From positions 310,001 to 374,000 of the forward strand of contig BDIU01000103.1 in the NCBI GenBank assembly GCA_002118135.1: a stretch of DNA of 64,000 nucleotides, written 5' to 3'. Under the pieces are notes generated by a model. That model was not told the origin of the DNA, did no database searches, and worked only from the letters and a program-made list of their open reading frames with translations. The first letter of the stretch is position 1. Every line of letters begins with the position of its first letter. This stretch comes from Trebouxia sp. TZW2008. Lineage: Eukaryota > Chlorophyta > Trebouxiophyceae > Trebouxiales > Trebouxiaceae. A program made the translations under genes and the position numbers. Below, piece by piece: positions 1-12,500 of the stretch.

Positions 1-3000
1 ACACCATTGGCAACACCGTTGCTGTTGCTGATACCATAACCTCCGTTGACATTAGTCGTGCCATATCCACCCGCACTTGACACTCTGCTGCCGGCTGAGT
101 CATAGGTTGAGTCAGTGGCACTGCTACCCCAAGTGGGGTCAGTGTTGACCACCCTGACGGGTTCACTGGTAGCACCAATCAGCCCCCCCTCGCCCTTCAG
201 GACCCCCTGCATGGTGTCGAACACCTGCTTTGCGCTAGGGCGGCGGCTGACCTCCTTCTCTAGGCACTGCTGGATGAGTAGCTCAACTGCCTCTGGAGCT
301 TCCTCTGGCACCTACACCAAAAATAGTGCATGCTTGTAAGGATCGTGCCACACTGTAAGCACTGCCACTGTTCATGCTGAGTGTGCTGTGAGCTTGATAT
401 ACAGGATGACACAAGTACAGCACACATGTGCTGGTACGCGTAATCTTCTATTTATTAGTATTATTATTATTATTTTTACAAGTACATTGCTGAACTAATG
501 CCACACCGAACTTACATGCTTGAATGACTACTGTCAAAACCCAGCACAAGCACACATCACCTCCACAACTGAGCTCTGCTGGTGACACTCAAGTCTGACC
601 ATTCCATTTGGGTCATGTCAGTCAAGCTCAAAAGTATGCTCAACAGTTGCTTGACCGCCAACTTAATGCACCAGGCATACAGCAAAGGGATGGCAGAGCA
701 GCAGCATGAAAGCAGGCAATGCATCCGCATTGCCACTGCTGCAGCACCGTTCCTTTGCTTCATGCCTCCAGTCAAGACGCGGCACTTGGCACGCGTTTTC
801 AGTTTTCTGCCCACCAAACATCGCCTGGCACGAGGACATGAGCCAGCAAAACGCAGCATGGCAAGAAGAGCCAGCCTTTGGAAAATTTTACACAGCACAG
901 CGCTGAGAAGCATGCAGCGATCAGCGTGAAGCATTCACCATGCAGCACCCTTGTGCAGCCATCCAATGTGCAGCACTCAGCGCACGTTGCTCTATATGCA
1001 GCGTCCAATGTACGTCAGTCCATGTGAAGCATCCAGCAGGCAACATTGAGCATGAGGCCTACCTTGACAGGGCGCATGCGACCACGCTGTGGCACATCTG
1101 ATGTGACAAGCTCCCACAGCAGCACTCCCAGACTGTAAATATCCGCCTGAAGCAAAGCAGTCAGAATTCATGAGCGCCAGTGATAAATACACGCACAGGC
1201 TGCAATCAATTCCGCTTGCTGCATGGCATGACGTCACTGCAACAGCTGCAAGCCAGGACACGATGCAAGGGTCATCTGGCATGCATGTAGGCACATGTGA
1301 GCCCATTCCAGGCACAAGAACGCTTAGCTGCATTGCAATCTTAGCGAAACAACAGCCATAAGGGACACACTTGTGAGGTAGCAAAACCCATGTGTGATAA
1401 GGCAAAAGCACACCTTGTCATCCCACTTCTCTCCCATCAACATCTCAGGTGCGGCGTAGGCAAAGGTTCCTGCTGGGTCGCCAGTGGCGGTGTTGCTCAG
1501 AGTGTGCTGCATGATTCTGGCCAAACCAACATCAGCAATCTTAGCAGTCCCTGCATGCCAAACAAAGATTCTCAGCTTTGAGCATGGGCGTTGTTGCTCA
1601 GAGTCCGCTGCACACTTCTGACCAGACCAACATCTGAATTCTGGCAGTACAGTCATGCACAATACAGGCCCACAGACACTGGCAGATGCATCACACATGC
1701 TTGCCCAAATCAATGCAGCCATGATGATGAGGCATACGTATCGAGTTTTGTCTCATGTAAATTGCATACGTAGTAGTACGACTAATCAGTGATTTGCGGG
1801 CAGGCCATACGCCATGTGATGCATGACAGCAGAACGGTCTGAAGTGAAAATGTATGCAGCAGTTGCAATACCACAAGAGATTACTGTTCAAATCAGAAGA
1901 GGAGAGGCATACCTGCATTCTGTGTCAGAAGCACATTCTTGGCCTTCAGGTCAGCGTGCACAACCTTATTGCTGTGCAAGAAGACCAGTCCGCGGATGAT
2001 GTCAAGAGCAATTAAATGTCCCTTGCTGCAAGCACACAGCAGGCTGTCAGCGCCACAGCTGACTGCTCTTGTGAGTCTCACAAGCACGAGCACGTCTGTT
2101 ACAGCATGCCTCTTGCACTGTTCAGGCTGCAAGGCATTGCAAAAGCCTGGACATACACAGATCACAAAAGGCAATCAGATTGACAGAGTGACCACACGCA
2201 AGACAATAGCAGACTAGGGCAGGTTGCTGGGGTAGAGAAGGGGGTGAGACTGCTTACTTGTACCAGCTCAGTTCCTTGTTGATGTCAGTGGACAAAGCAT
2301 CCCTCAAATCTCCACCTGCACAAAAGGTCATGGTCAGAGTCCCAATTAGGGCTCAACACAATGCATTGAGATCTTGCCCGAGCAAGCAAGCAAACTGCAA
2401 GCTTGTGTGTTGCAAGACAGACATTGGCAATAGATTGTTCAGGGGTTAATGATGCTACTAGACTCAAGTCGGCCTGATGGACCTGCAGGAGCTGCACTCA
2501 TAGGCTAGCAACACAGCAAAGCAGGGCTCACCTTCCATGTACTCAAGAACCAGCATGGGAGCGGGTGCTGACAGCACAGCTCCGTAAAATTGAACAATGT
2601 TTCTGTCAAATGATAGTTTCTCCATCAAGTTGATTTCCTGCATCATCAGACAGGCAAGCTCAAGTGCTTTCAACAAGTCTGGTCACAATATACATGCTTG
2701 CAAAGCTCAAGCACTCGTTTGGCCAAGTCTGTGAAATTGCAGCCTTGAGCGCCACAAAACACCAGGATCTTTGCAAATGCAAAGTTCAGCAAGAAACAGC
2801 AAAATATACCTTGATGAACTGGGTCATCTGCCAATCATCAGCCTGTGTGATCTTCTTGACAGCCACTGGCTGCACACCTTGGCGCAATGCTTTGTACACC
2901 TGCAGCAGCATTAATGGCTCGTCAGGATGCAAATCCACAAAGGAAACATCAGCAGCAGAGACATGAGGGCGCAAATATGCTTTTGGGTTGAGGCAGCAGC

Positions 3001-4475
3001 ACTTGAAGCACCAGCAGCAATGCACACATAGTTTTGGAAGGCAGCTGATGTGCGTCTGCAAATTGCCTGCTAGCTGTGAAGTCATGGCTGACAGTGTCAG
3101 CACATGATGGTACAGGCGTTCTGAAGCACAACTTGGTTCACACCCCACTTGCAGGTGAAGCACGTACCGTGCCAAAGCTGCCTGTACCAAGCAGGTAAGG
3201 CTTGCCAGATTCCAGCTGCAAGATCTCAATGTCCTTGGCGTCCATGACCCAGCCAGGCAATGCCTGAGCTGAGCTCAAGCTCGATGCAGAGGTGGCTGCA
3301 ATCACAACCAACAGGTTGAATGAATGACCTTGTAACCAACAACATTCTGATGCAAAATCCCTATGTCCTTCGCGCCCATAACCCAGCCAGGCGATGCGTG
3401 TGCTGAGCTCAAACTTGATGCAGAGGTGGCTGCAAACACAAGCAAGATTTTGCATAATTAATCTTGTAGAAATCAATGTTTGTTTGCAAGATTCGAAGGT
3501 CTTTGGCATGCATAACCCAGCTCGGCAAGGCCCAGGCTGAGCTCAAGCTTGATGCAAAAGTGACTGCAGTCACAAGCAAGGGCTCACATACAGGCATAGC
3601 TGACTCGGGAGCGACTTCAAGTTGCAACGGCTTGCAAACCAAGATGTGGGTGTTGTCGCTATACAGCGAGCATGCTATGCGGGCAATGATATAACTTTGC
3701 ATGCTGGGCAATCACAAGTGTCAGGATTGCCGGGTGCAGATCCCTGACAAACCCAGATAGACGAGCGTGCAAACATTGTTGCATTTGAGAACACTATGGC
3801 TGAGATGACACTCACGAATCAGGCATGAGGTTCCATCGACATCATTGCAGCAAAATCACAATTTGTACAACAAGAGGCAGAACAGGCTTCTGTCATATGC
3901 ATGTCAGTCAAGATACGCAGATCATCAGCAGGTGACACATGCTGACACTTCCATGCGCTGACTAAATGATGCTTTCTTTGGTGATGCAAAGTTGTGTGAT
4001 GGAAAGGGAAGTACCAGATGATGAGGAGCTGCCAGTGCTGCTGCCACCCTTGTTTTTCAGCTGCAGGGCAGCTGCTAGCTTCTCTAGTGGTGTGGATTTC
4101 TCAACATCACCTCTGCCTCTTCTTGCAGCAAGGATGCGCTGCCTCCTCTTATACCAATACTTGAACATGTAGAACATACCTAAGCAACAGCAGCGCGAGT
4201 TGGTTGCAGGCTGTTGCAGCTGACTGAGCTAAGTGCTTTAGGTCATTGCTGAAGGTTCAGGTCAGCCTGCTGCTGTAGCGACTCACATGCTGTCTTGAGT
4301 ATAACGAAGACCACGCAACCAATCACAATGCCGGCGATAGCGCCCCCGCTGAGACCCATGCCAAGAGGGGGAGCGAATTGGCTTCAAGCCCGGGGAGGGG
4401 TACGACTCGGAGCCTGCAAGGCTAGGCTAACCTGCAAGACATGGTAGATGTCATGGGTACAAGCGCCATGCGCAT
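1..4475 (-). CDS. Receptor-like Ser/Thr kinase (TKL/RAF-like), C-terminus cut by window edge
   Basis: Single-pass membrane kinase read right to left. The exons join in phase: transmembrane exon (4381 down to about 4290, IAGIVIGCVVFVIL), then a basic juxtamembrane segment (KYWYKRRQRIL) and a Ser-rich linker (about 4180-4010). The kinase exons are 3295-3168 (glycine loop GTGSFGT), 2899-2810 (VAVKKI, the ATP lysine), 2637-2532 (LVLEYMEG hinge), 2315-2258, 2025-1913 (catalytic loop HADLKAKN), 1550-1414 (DVG in place of DFG, then APEML), 1146-1063 (DIYSLGVLLWEL) and 311-1 (C-lobe end plus a Gly/Ser/Asn-rich tail). HAD replaces HRD, so this is a non-RD kinase, a class often tied to immune-type receptors in plants; DVG for DFG is also unusual. 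Mg-binding Asp and catalytic Asp are both present. A 50-nt intron (4382-4431) precedes the transmembrane exon. The first in-frame ATG seen is at 4475, giving a very short ectodomain; upstream exons are possible, so the start is uncertain. Confidence 0.85.
1580..1645 (-). repeat. Exon echo of the kinase activation-loop exon
   Basis: About 100 bp upstream (in gene sense) of the DVG exon lies a decayed second copy reading DVGLVRSVQRTLSNN, against DVGLARIMQHTLSNT in the real exon. It lacks the APE part and has no place in the reading frame. Confidence 0.65.
3237..3575 (-). repeat. Exon echoes of the kinase glycine-loop exon (3 copies)
   Basis: The start of the glycine-loop exon (SSLSSAQALPGWVMDAKD, 3295 downward) is repeated at about 3425-3365 and 3570-3500. 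The copies keep the Ser-rich start, the P-x-WVM-x-AKD core and the upstream acceptor-like context. The middle copy is out of frame (…WLGYGREGH…); the outer copy is open (PSWVMHAKDLRI). Spacing is about 130-150 bp. Only the innermost copy continues into the ATP-binding loop, so the others are intronic relics. Confidence 0.75.
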
Positions 4476-5544
4476 GGTAGCTGTCGTAATCAGGCGGCCA
4501 CAACTGCGAGGTGCAGGGGTTAGGTCACAACGAACTTCATAGGCTGCGAAACTGCCCACGAAGCAAACGACTGCAACTGAGACGGTACGACTGCAAAGGA
4601 GTAGATCCGACGTGACACCGTGTATGTGACAGATGTGGAACAATTCTGGCCTGTCCTGGCTGAAGTAAAATACCTTGTCGATGTCTGGCCAGCAGAGCTT
4701 GACGCCGCTAACAACGGAACCGCCCACGCGCAGCAGACACCGGCGCAGCGCCCTTTTGCAAGCTGTACGCCGCGCTGCTACGGGCTACCGGCGATGCAAG
4801 CGCTACAACCGCCCAGCAAGGTGGTATCCCGCGTAGCGACTTTACAATCGAAGCTTTCCTATTCGCCAGATGACCTAATCAGGAAAAGATGGCAGTGGAA
4901 GTCCTACAATAAGGGGCTGCCACGGCAGCAGATCGGAATTTCCCACGCGATCAAGGGGGATCATCGCAATTATTGCATAAATAACCGCCAAGGAAAGCAT
5001 TTGCCGCGCTCACATGCAGCTAGAATCGATGCAATTGCGCACAGGCAATCTGCTGCTGATTGCATTTGCTTGCCTGGCGCACGCTGGTCAAAAGCTTGTG
5101 CTGAAAATGACATGCTTGACCTGCATAGCTTGACCCGAACGCCTCACTTTCGCAAAGCAGAGAGCAAGGGCAGAACCAGAAGCTGCATAAGCTAGTAACG
5201 CTATTGCTAATAGCCAGTAGCATGCCACTAGTGTTGCACTGAACATGCAGTTGTTACTATACACGTCATATTCATAAAGTACACAGAAACAGAACAGAAA
5301 ACAACAAGAAAGATGATAGTCAAAGTGCATGCCTAGGGCGTGCTGATACCCCTCCAATGCAGCATGCCATTGCTGGTAGCTACTGTGTCAGTCTCTGCAA
5401 ATAACTGAGCATGCTGTCACTGACTGTAACTAAATTTCACAACTTGACTCAACTTTGCCAGATTCATTCGTGGCTGCTGATAAGTATTGCTAGAGCGCTA
5501 CCAGCTAAAATGGGCATCTGAAAGCATCAGACTGTGTCACAATG
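4476..5544. other. Intergenic stretch upstream of the kinase
   Basis: No gene is supported here. A 191-codon open frame on the plus strand (4620-5195) has no recognisable motif and overlaps the probable 5' region of the kinase. The minus strand just above 4475 is open and contains a hydrophobic stretch (VSVAVVCFVGSF) that could be part of a leader if the kinase starts further upstream, but no in-frame ATG was found there. Confidence 0.4.
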
Positions 5545-6136
5545 TCAGTAAGGATGGGCAAGGCTCCCTGCAGGACGCTGGGTTGCAGGCTTGTAGGGTG
5601 AGATGCACACTCGCCCATTGAAATAGCAGCTTGCAGCCAAAGTGACCACAATCACAATGACTGCCAGGATGATTGTCACCCAGACCTGTGTGCCGCCAAA
5701 GCTGCGCTTGCACGAGTTGCCATTTGGTGTGATCTTGACAAAGCCACCGCCCCCTTTGTAACAGCAACAGATCTGGGAGCTGCAATATCACAAAGTTCAC
5801 TTAGTGACAAAGAAAGTGTTGCAAAACTTTACCAAGGCAGAAACAAGCTTGCAGCCATCTAGTGCTTACAAACCGCCACAAGACCAGCAGGCACCACAGC
5901 ACACTAGGATCAGCACCACGAGACGCCTCTCAATATGTAATTTGAGCAAAAGCAGCTCACTTGCAAGTACCACTGAGACCCTGACTTTCGCACTGAGCCG
6001 AGCTGGTATCATTAGAGCTGGCCAATGATCTGGCGTCCGTCGGAACAAGTAATGAGTCAGCCGAAACCTGCCCTTGCGAAATCAGGCCCAACAGGAGACA
6101 GGTGCTCAGCAGGATGTTGTGCCTGCTGAGCAGCAT
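5545..6136 (-). CDS. Small Cys-rich type I membrane protein (136 aa, two exons)
   Basis: Exon 1 (6136-5961) and exon 2 (5779-5545) are joined by a GT-AG intron with matching phase, giving 136 residues. Residues 1-26 are a signal peptide (MLLSRHNILL… ending QVSA). The ectodomain (27-90) is Cys-rich, with two single cysteines (49 and 58), then the triplet ICCCY at 64-67 and a lone Cys at 82. Residues 92-108 form one transmembrane helix (WVTIILAVIVIVVTLAA), followed by a 28-residue tail with two more cysteines and a proline-rich end. I do not recognise a family. It sits head to head with the VPS62 gene across about 416 bp. It could be a cell-surface adhesin or small receptor subunit; that is only a guess from topology. 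The gene itself is well supported by signal peptide, splice phase and topology. Confidence 0.7.
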
Positions 6137-6552
6137 CGCCTCTGCTGTACCTCTAGGTCCAAATGTCCGACATGTCAGGGACGCGTCTTTGAGCTACCGC
6201 AGGTCTATGCAAGTAACAAAGGACGGCAATCGCGGTGTAAACTGCTGATGAAGTCGCTGCAGGCTCCCAGGTTTGAACATACTGCCGAAACGAACGACGT
6301 ATGCAAGCGTTTTATGTTGGCCGCTCGTAACTCGCAACGCAACGCGATTCTGGTGCATCTGTGCCAATCTGTGGGCGATGTAGTCCCTAGAGTCTCATGC
6401 TGATGAGCCAGACGCTGTGCAGGCTGCCTGCTGCTTTGTGTCGCGCGCATGTGGGCTTGATGCACTGCCGACAGCTGATCTCGGTTCCTACCATACAAGT
6501 GAGTCTCGCGAGCTTCATCGCTCTGTGCGAAACGAGCGCTGGTCATGCCGAC
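6137..6552. promoter_or_regulatory. Divergent intergenic region (Cys-rich membrane protein / VPS62 gene)
   Basis: This is the only space between two divergently transcribed genes, so both core promoters should lie here. I see no clear TATA box or repeated element. The assignment is by position only. Confidence 0.35.
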
Positions 6553-9500
6553 ATGACTCTCATCGACTTCTTCAAAGTTTTCATAAAAGTGTCTGCTTTA
6601 CCAACCGTAGGCGCATCTGCGCCAAGATGCGTGCCGTACACGGCTGCAATTCAGCAGGACCCCGCTGCTCAGCTCAACTCGGCCCCTGCAATTGAGTCTG
6701 AAGGTGTGGAAGTCTCTGCTTGATTGAATGATGCGCTCGACACATTCCATGGTACGCTTACGACAGCATGTGTGTTTGACAGGCAGCACTCTCAAGTCAT
6801 GATGCTCCTGTTACAAAGCCAGCACCTACCAGGTTGCAGGTGAACACGGCTGTGCAAACATAACACCATTCTTGACAACTTTGATGCTGACAGTGTCACA
6901 CATGACTCATGATCTGGTCATGCCTCACGAACAGCTTGCACTGCTGCAGACGCTTCATGCTGCTGTTGCAGCCAATCTTCCAGTTTTTGTGTTTCATCCA
7001 GATGAGAGGTAGGAGTACTCGCTTGTGTACTGCTTGTTGGTGATCTGAAGCAGCTGAGTGTGAAGCAACTCAGTGCCTTGACTTGCCACAATCCATGCTT
7101 TGAATTTTATGAAAGCAACACCTGCACTGTGGCGCTGCAACATGGCATCTCGACATCAGCATGTTTCAAACGCAGCGCACTGTCATGTCGCGACGGCCAC
7201 TGGCCGTTAAGTTTGTGAATGCAATAAATGCATTGTGCCCCTCAAAAATTGCATGAAAGCACTTAGCATGCCAAAACTGCAGGTACTGGCCATGCACCGT
7301 GGAGTGGTTCCTGCAACGCTGTGAGTTGCGTCTTATCAAGAAAGGCTGGAAGCGGCGCCTTCTGAAAGGTCAGTGCATTCCAAATTTTGAGCATCGCCAA
7401 GGACCATTGCACAAAGAAAACTTTGGTTGATTGTGGTGCATAAGAGCCAAATGTGCTTTGCAAACACATCCTGTGTCTGGTGCGTGTCAAGACGGCTGTT
7501 GGAGTGCTGTGTAAAGGTCAGTGCATTGCAAATCTCAAGCTTCTCACGAGGGTCAGTGCTTCATGGAACTTGGGTTTTTGTGGTGCATTTCGTCGTGCTT
7601 TGCAAACACAGCCTCTTGTTGGCATGTGCCAAGACAGCTGCTGTAGTGTAACGCAAAATCTAGTGCAACCCCAACCACTGCCGACCCCAAGGTGATTCAT
7701 GTATCATTGCACAAAGGGAATGCTTCATGAATCATTCTCTTTGTGTGACGCATAGCAGCCAGACATGCTTTTTGGCTACTTCCTGTGCGGCACCTGTCAA
7801 CACGGCTGATGCAGTGCTGTGCAAAGCTCAGTGCATTCCCAAACTCCAGTACTTTCATTATGATTGATGTTCTATTGCACAACAGAAACTTTGAATTATG
7901 GTGCACAAGAGCTGCATGTGCTTTTGGAAAATGGCCTGAGTCTGGCATATGTCAATACAGCTGTTACAGTGCTGTGCAGGCAGGGAGAAATTGATGGCAA
8001 TACCCTGCAAAAGGCACAGAAAAGCTTTAGTGATGATCCTGACAACAAAAAGAAGCTGATGCAGCTGTTTCTGGACCCTGCTGCTAGAGCAGGCCAAGCA
8101 GAGGCTATTGATCAGGTATAGTCAATGGTGCGGCAGGATTGCACCCAGACCCAACATGTCTTGACGAGCACTGTCACAGAGGTCAGGCACAAGGGTCAAA
8201 TGTAACACATTCAGTTGCATTCTTGTAAGATGCCAATGCTGCACAGCAACATGGCTTTGGTCACGAAACAGGTTAAGCTGCTGATATATGCTGACATTGC
8301 TTCAGGTTCCTATATATGCCCATGTCAAGGAGATTGTCAGCCCGCAAGGCAGGGTAGAGGCTGTGGACATCAATTACATGAAATTCTTGGCCTTCAATGG
8401 GTCATACAAGGTGCTCAGCTGCACCTAGCATTGCCTTCTGTCATGTGTCACTACTGTGCCATCAGTTGCATCAGTTGCAAAGGTTTCTGTTTGTTGTGTT
8501 TATGCAGTACCCCTCAGTGTTGCACGATGCTTCACAAGGTACTGTGGCTGAGTGAGACATGTTTTGAAGCTGAGACACTAGCTGGACTTGCGTTGCTGAA
8601 TGCACAAAACTTAAACTCTGTACCTAGCAACACCGCTGAAGTGAAGCTTTCACCAGTCCATTGAGTGCTGCTTTCATTGGTGCAGCTTGGCATGTGGTTC
8701 TGTCCACCCCAGCAATTAATGCCTTTGCAGGCACAAAAGCTCATACAAGCTGGAGTTGACTTGATTAAGATGTTTGCTGCTCTTTGACTGCAGATGGGGG
8801 CAACCTTTTTTGTTGTGTTCTACTGGATGGACCTTCTCTTAGCCGCATACGCATTGAAACCGTACTGTCATGCTGGCATGTACTGGCATGTTTGACTGGG
8901 ATCTTGATTGGTGATGGGAAAGTCATTGCGGAGACCTCCTTTTGTGCTGTTGTGCAGCTGTTTGACCAGTCTGGTATTGACGAAGGTGCATGTGTGTTGA
9001 CGATCTGAAATTGCGTTGTGAAGCTGTTTGACTGGATCTACATTGGAGAGGTGGGAGCTCACGACGGAGACTGGGAGCATGTCACGCTTAGGCTAACTTC
9101 TGACGCCTCACAGGTGCTGGGCATCTACTTCAGCGCACACAGGTACATTTCATTAGACCAGCCTATACTAGAGCGCACTCTTACTCAGCGCCTGCACAGA
9201 TGGGCTCCCAACGGCAGCTTTTGCCAAGAATGTGTAGTTTGCCACACCTTGTTTTGACTTCTGCTACGCCTGTAGTCAAGCAGCTATGTGTCAAACTTTG
9301 TTGCAAGTCAGGTATCAACCTCTGCTGCACGATTTGCCTTGGCAGAAGCCATGCCTTGGCAACTGAGTGTGGGACAACTTATGCAGTTACAGTCATCTAC
9401 AGCATACATCTTGAAACGTACCAGCATCTGTGTGCACCAAGATGTGATGTAAAACTCACCAGATGTGAAGCCTTGGCAATGCTGAAAGCACCGGCTGAGC

Positions 9501-12500
9501 ATGTGTTGCAATGCATGCATCCTTGTCTGCAGGCATCAGAATGCAATACACGATGCTGAAAGCATGTCTTGAAGTCAAAGTTTCAAAACGGATCATTCTC
9601 TGCAGGCACAGGGATGGGATTTGCGTGTCAGGATGAGATGCCGCGGACCCCAGAGGGGCGCCCCCTCAGCTATATTGCCCTCAATGGCCATGGCAGCTAC
9701 TCCAGCGCTGCCTTCATTCTCAGAATCCTCCTGGCTGTGAACGCCCACAATCGCAGCAGAGAAATGCTGACTGCAAAATTTGGCATGCAGGCACAGGGAT
9801 GGCATCTGGGTGTCAGCAGATGAGATGCCTCGGACCCCAGAGGGGCGCCCCCTCAGCTACATTGCCCTCAATGGCCATGGCAGCTACTCCAGGGCTACCT
9901 TTATTGCCAGAATCCTCCTGGCTGTTAACCTCCCCAATCGCAGCAGAGAAATACTGATTGCAAAGTTTGGCATGCAGGCACCGAGATGGCATCTGGGTGT
10001 CAGCAGATGAGATGCCTCGGACCCCAGAGGGGCGCCCCCTCAGCTACATTGCCCTCAATGGCCATGGCAGCTACCCTAGGGCCGCCTTCATTCCCAGAAT
10101 CTTTTTGGCTTTCAATGACCGCACTGGCAAAGGTCTGCACACAGTTTGCTTTTGAAAGCTACGCCACTCCTGATCTCAGCAATCAAGAATGTGCCTGCAA
10201 AGCTGTACACACACCTTTAGTTGTACAGAGACTATGCATGCAGGCGTGTGCAGTCAGCAGCTTGGCATGCCTGCTGATGTTGTAGCAGCTGCTGCATCAC
10301 GGTATCTATGCCCTTAGTGATTGCTAAACTTGAGCTCAAACTATTTCTGCCAGTCAATATTTTGCATCAGCACAGGTCTAGATACATCTCAAGCAGTGTG
10401 TTCACTATTTGCTGAGATCATTACTCAAGACATTGCTGCATTGACAGCTGGCACTGGGTGTCAAAGTGAAGATATATGGCATGCATACCAATTTAGCAGC
10501 AAGAAAGCTTGCATGGTATGGGCATGCCTGCAGAATGTCAGGCCGTAAAGTGCGCCAACTTTTGCTTGGTGGTGTTTGGCAACAATATGACCCAGAAATG
10601 TACTGTCCATAAGGTGATGCTGCCAAACACCACCAAACAACATCACTGTGAGCGATTTCCTGTCTAGCAAAGCTCCAAACACTCCAAGTCAACTCTAAAA
10701 GAGCTGAAATGACCTTGTGTCCTGTGGGTCTCAATATGTCAGATTACTTCATATATAGCACTTGCCTTGCAGCACAACAGCACAAGAGTTCTCAACGGGA
10801 TCTGACTGGTGACAGGGGCATCGATATGGTCCTCCCCAGAGTTGACACTTTGGGACAATATTCAGAAATGACAAGCGCTTTCGAAACATATTGACCAGCT
10901 GCTCATAGCAGATGCCAGCTCATATCAGCAAAACAAGTTTGTCAAAGCTAATGTCTCACTTTATGTGGGGTTGCAGGGCGGGTGTGGGACCCCAAGCAGT
11001 GCACATTGGTCACCCCAGATGACGTCCCACAAGTCACAAGCAGAGGCAGCGAACTCAATGGCTCCTCCTACCCCTCAGGTCTGCAGCCTCCCGCCCCCCT
11101 GCACCGCTCTTTACTCTTCCCCAGGGGCTTAGCGATGCTGTGTCACGCTCACACCTGTTGCTGCTGAACAGGTCGCAGTCAGTTGCAGGTGCAAACGTTG
11201 GACAGGCTGTCCTTGCCCTCAAGATTGAGGCTGGTGTGTCATGTTCGCACTTGCTGTTGTTGAACAGGCTTGCAATACTTGAACTTCATCCTGCACTGTC
11301 ATGCTTGCGCTTGTTGTTATTGGACAGGGTCGCATGTTTTGAACTTGATGCTGCTGTGCAACACTTGCACTTCTTGTGTCTTTCACAATCGTGTAACTCC
11401 TGGCATGCACTTCATGCTTCTGTGTCATACTTGCACTCACTGCAAAACAGCCTGGAACTCCTTGCATTCAGCGCTGCTGCTTTATGCTTGAACTTTTACT
11501 AGTAGATTGCCTTGCACACAATGGTGTATGTCCCGTTGGAGTTTGTCATCGTTTGTTTTCGTGCTATTTTGTCAAGTGACAGTCTTCTGCAGCAGGACAC
11601 TCGGCACAGCACAGTTGCAGTGTGCAGTTGAGGCGGGATACAGCACCCTGGCTGGCATACCAAGGCAGGTGGCGCAGGTTTGTAGAAGCCCCTGCCGTGT
11701 GGAACCAGGCCAGGGCTTGGGACTCCATCTTCCTGATGACCATGAGGCCTTTCTACAACAGTTCCAATTTATTTTTGTTATCTCCTAACCTTTTTTATCT
11801 TATCTGCTTTCCATGTGCCCTTTGACATGTAGGGCACCTGCTACGCTACAGCACCAGTGTGCAATGGAGGCAGGATTCGACACCATGAGCTGATTGCCGC
11901 TGTACACAAACTAGATTGCAGCGTCTTCTGACGTTTCTGGTATGCTCTGCTCACCATTTGCGTTTTCACGTGCAGAACACTTGACACAGCACAGCTATGG
12001 CGTGCAACTATTGCAGCTTGCGTCGTCTTTGCTAGCTTTCGAGGGCAGGTGGGCCAGCACTGTAGAAGCTCCTGCTCAGCAAGAGTGGTTTGCCAGGGCT
12101 GAAACCCTCGATTGTAGTCTCATTTTCTGAAAATTTCCAACATGTAGGACACTTGGAAAAGCACAGCAGCGTACAATTGAGACAGGATGCGGCGCCTTGG
12201 CTAGCTTTCCAGGGCAAGTGGGGCAGCACTGTAGAAGCTCCTGCCCTGCAGGAATGGTTTGCCAGGGCTGAAAACCCTGTATCCAGATCCTGGCTTGCAC
12301 AGGTCAGCGGCAAAGCTCAGTTCTTTGCACTTAGTTCTGTGGGTTTTGTACGCTGTGATGCAAAGCACCATGTTTCCTTTGCTCCTACATTTTGTCCAGC
12401 GTCCTAGCAAACTGACAAGGTTTCGGAGTTTCAGGGGTTTGCAAATTCCAGCACCCCAGACCTGGCAGCTGATTTTGTGAAGTCTGTGTAACACTGGACA

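Noticed and set aside
557..1411. Several open frames over 100 codons on both strands
   Set aside because: They lie across the kinase C-terminal introns and are shadows; composition is repetitive and no motif is seen.
4620..5195. 191-codon open frame on the plus strand
   Set aside because: No motif, no splice or start context, and it runs antisense across the probable kinase 5' region.
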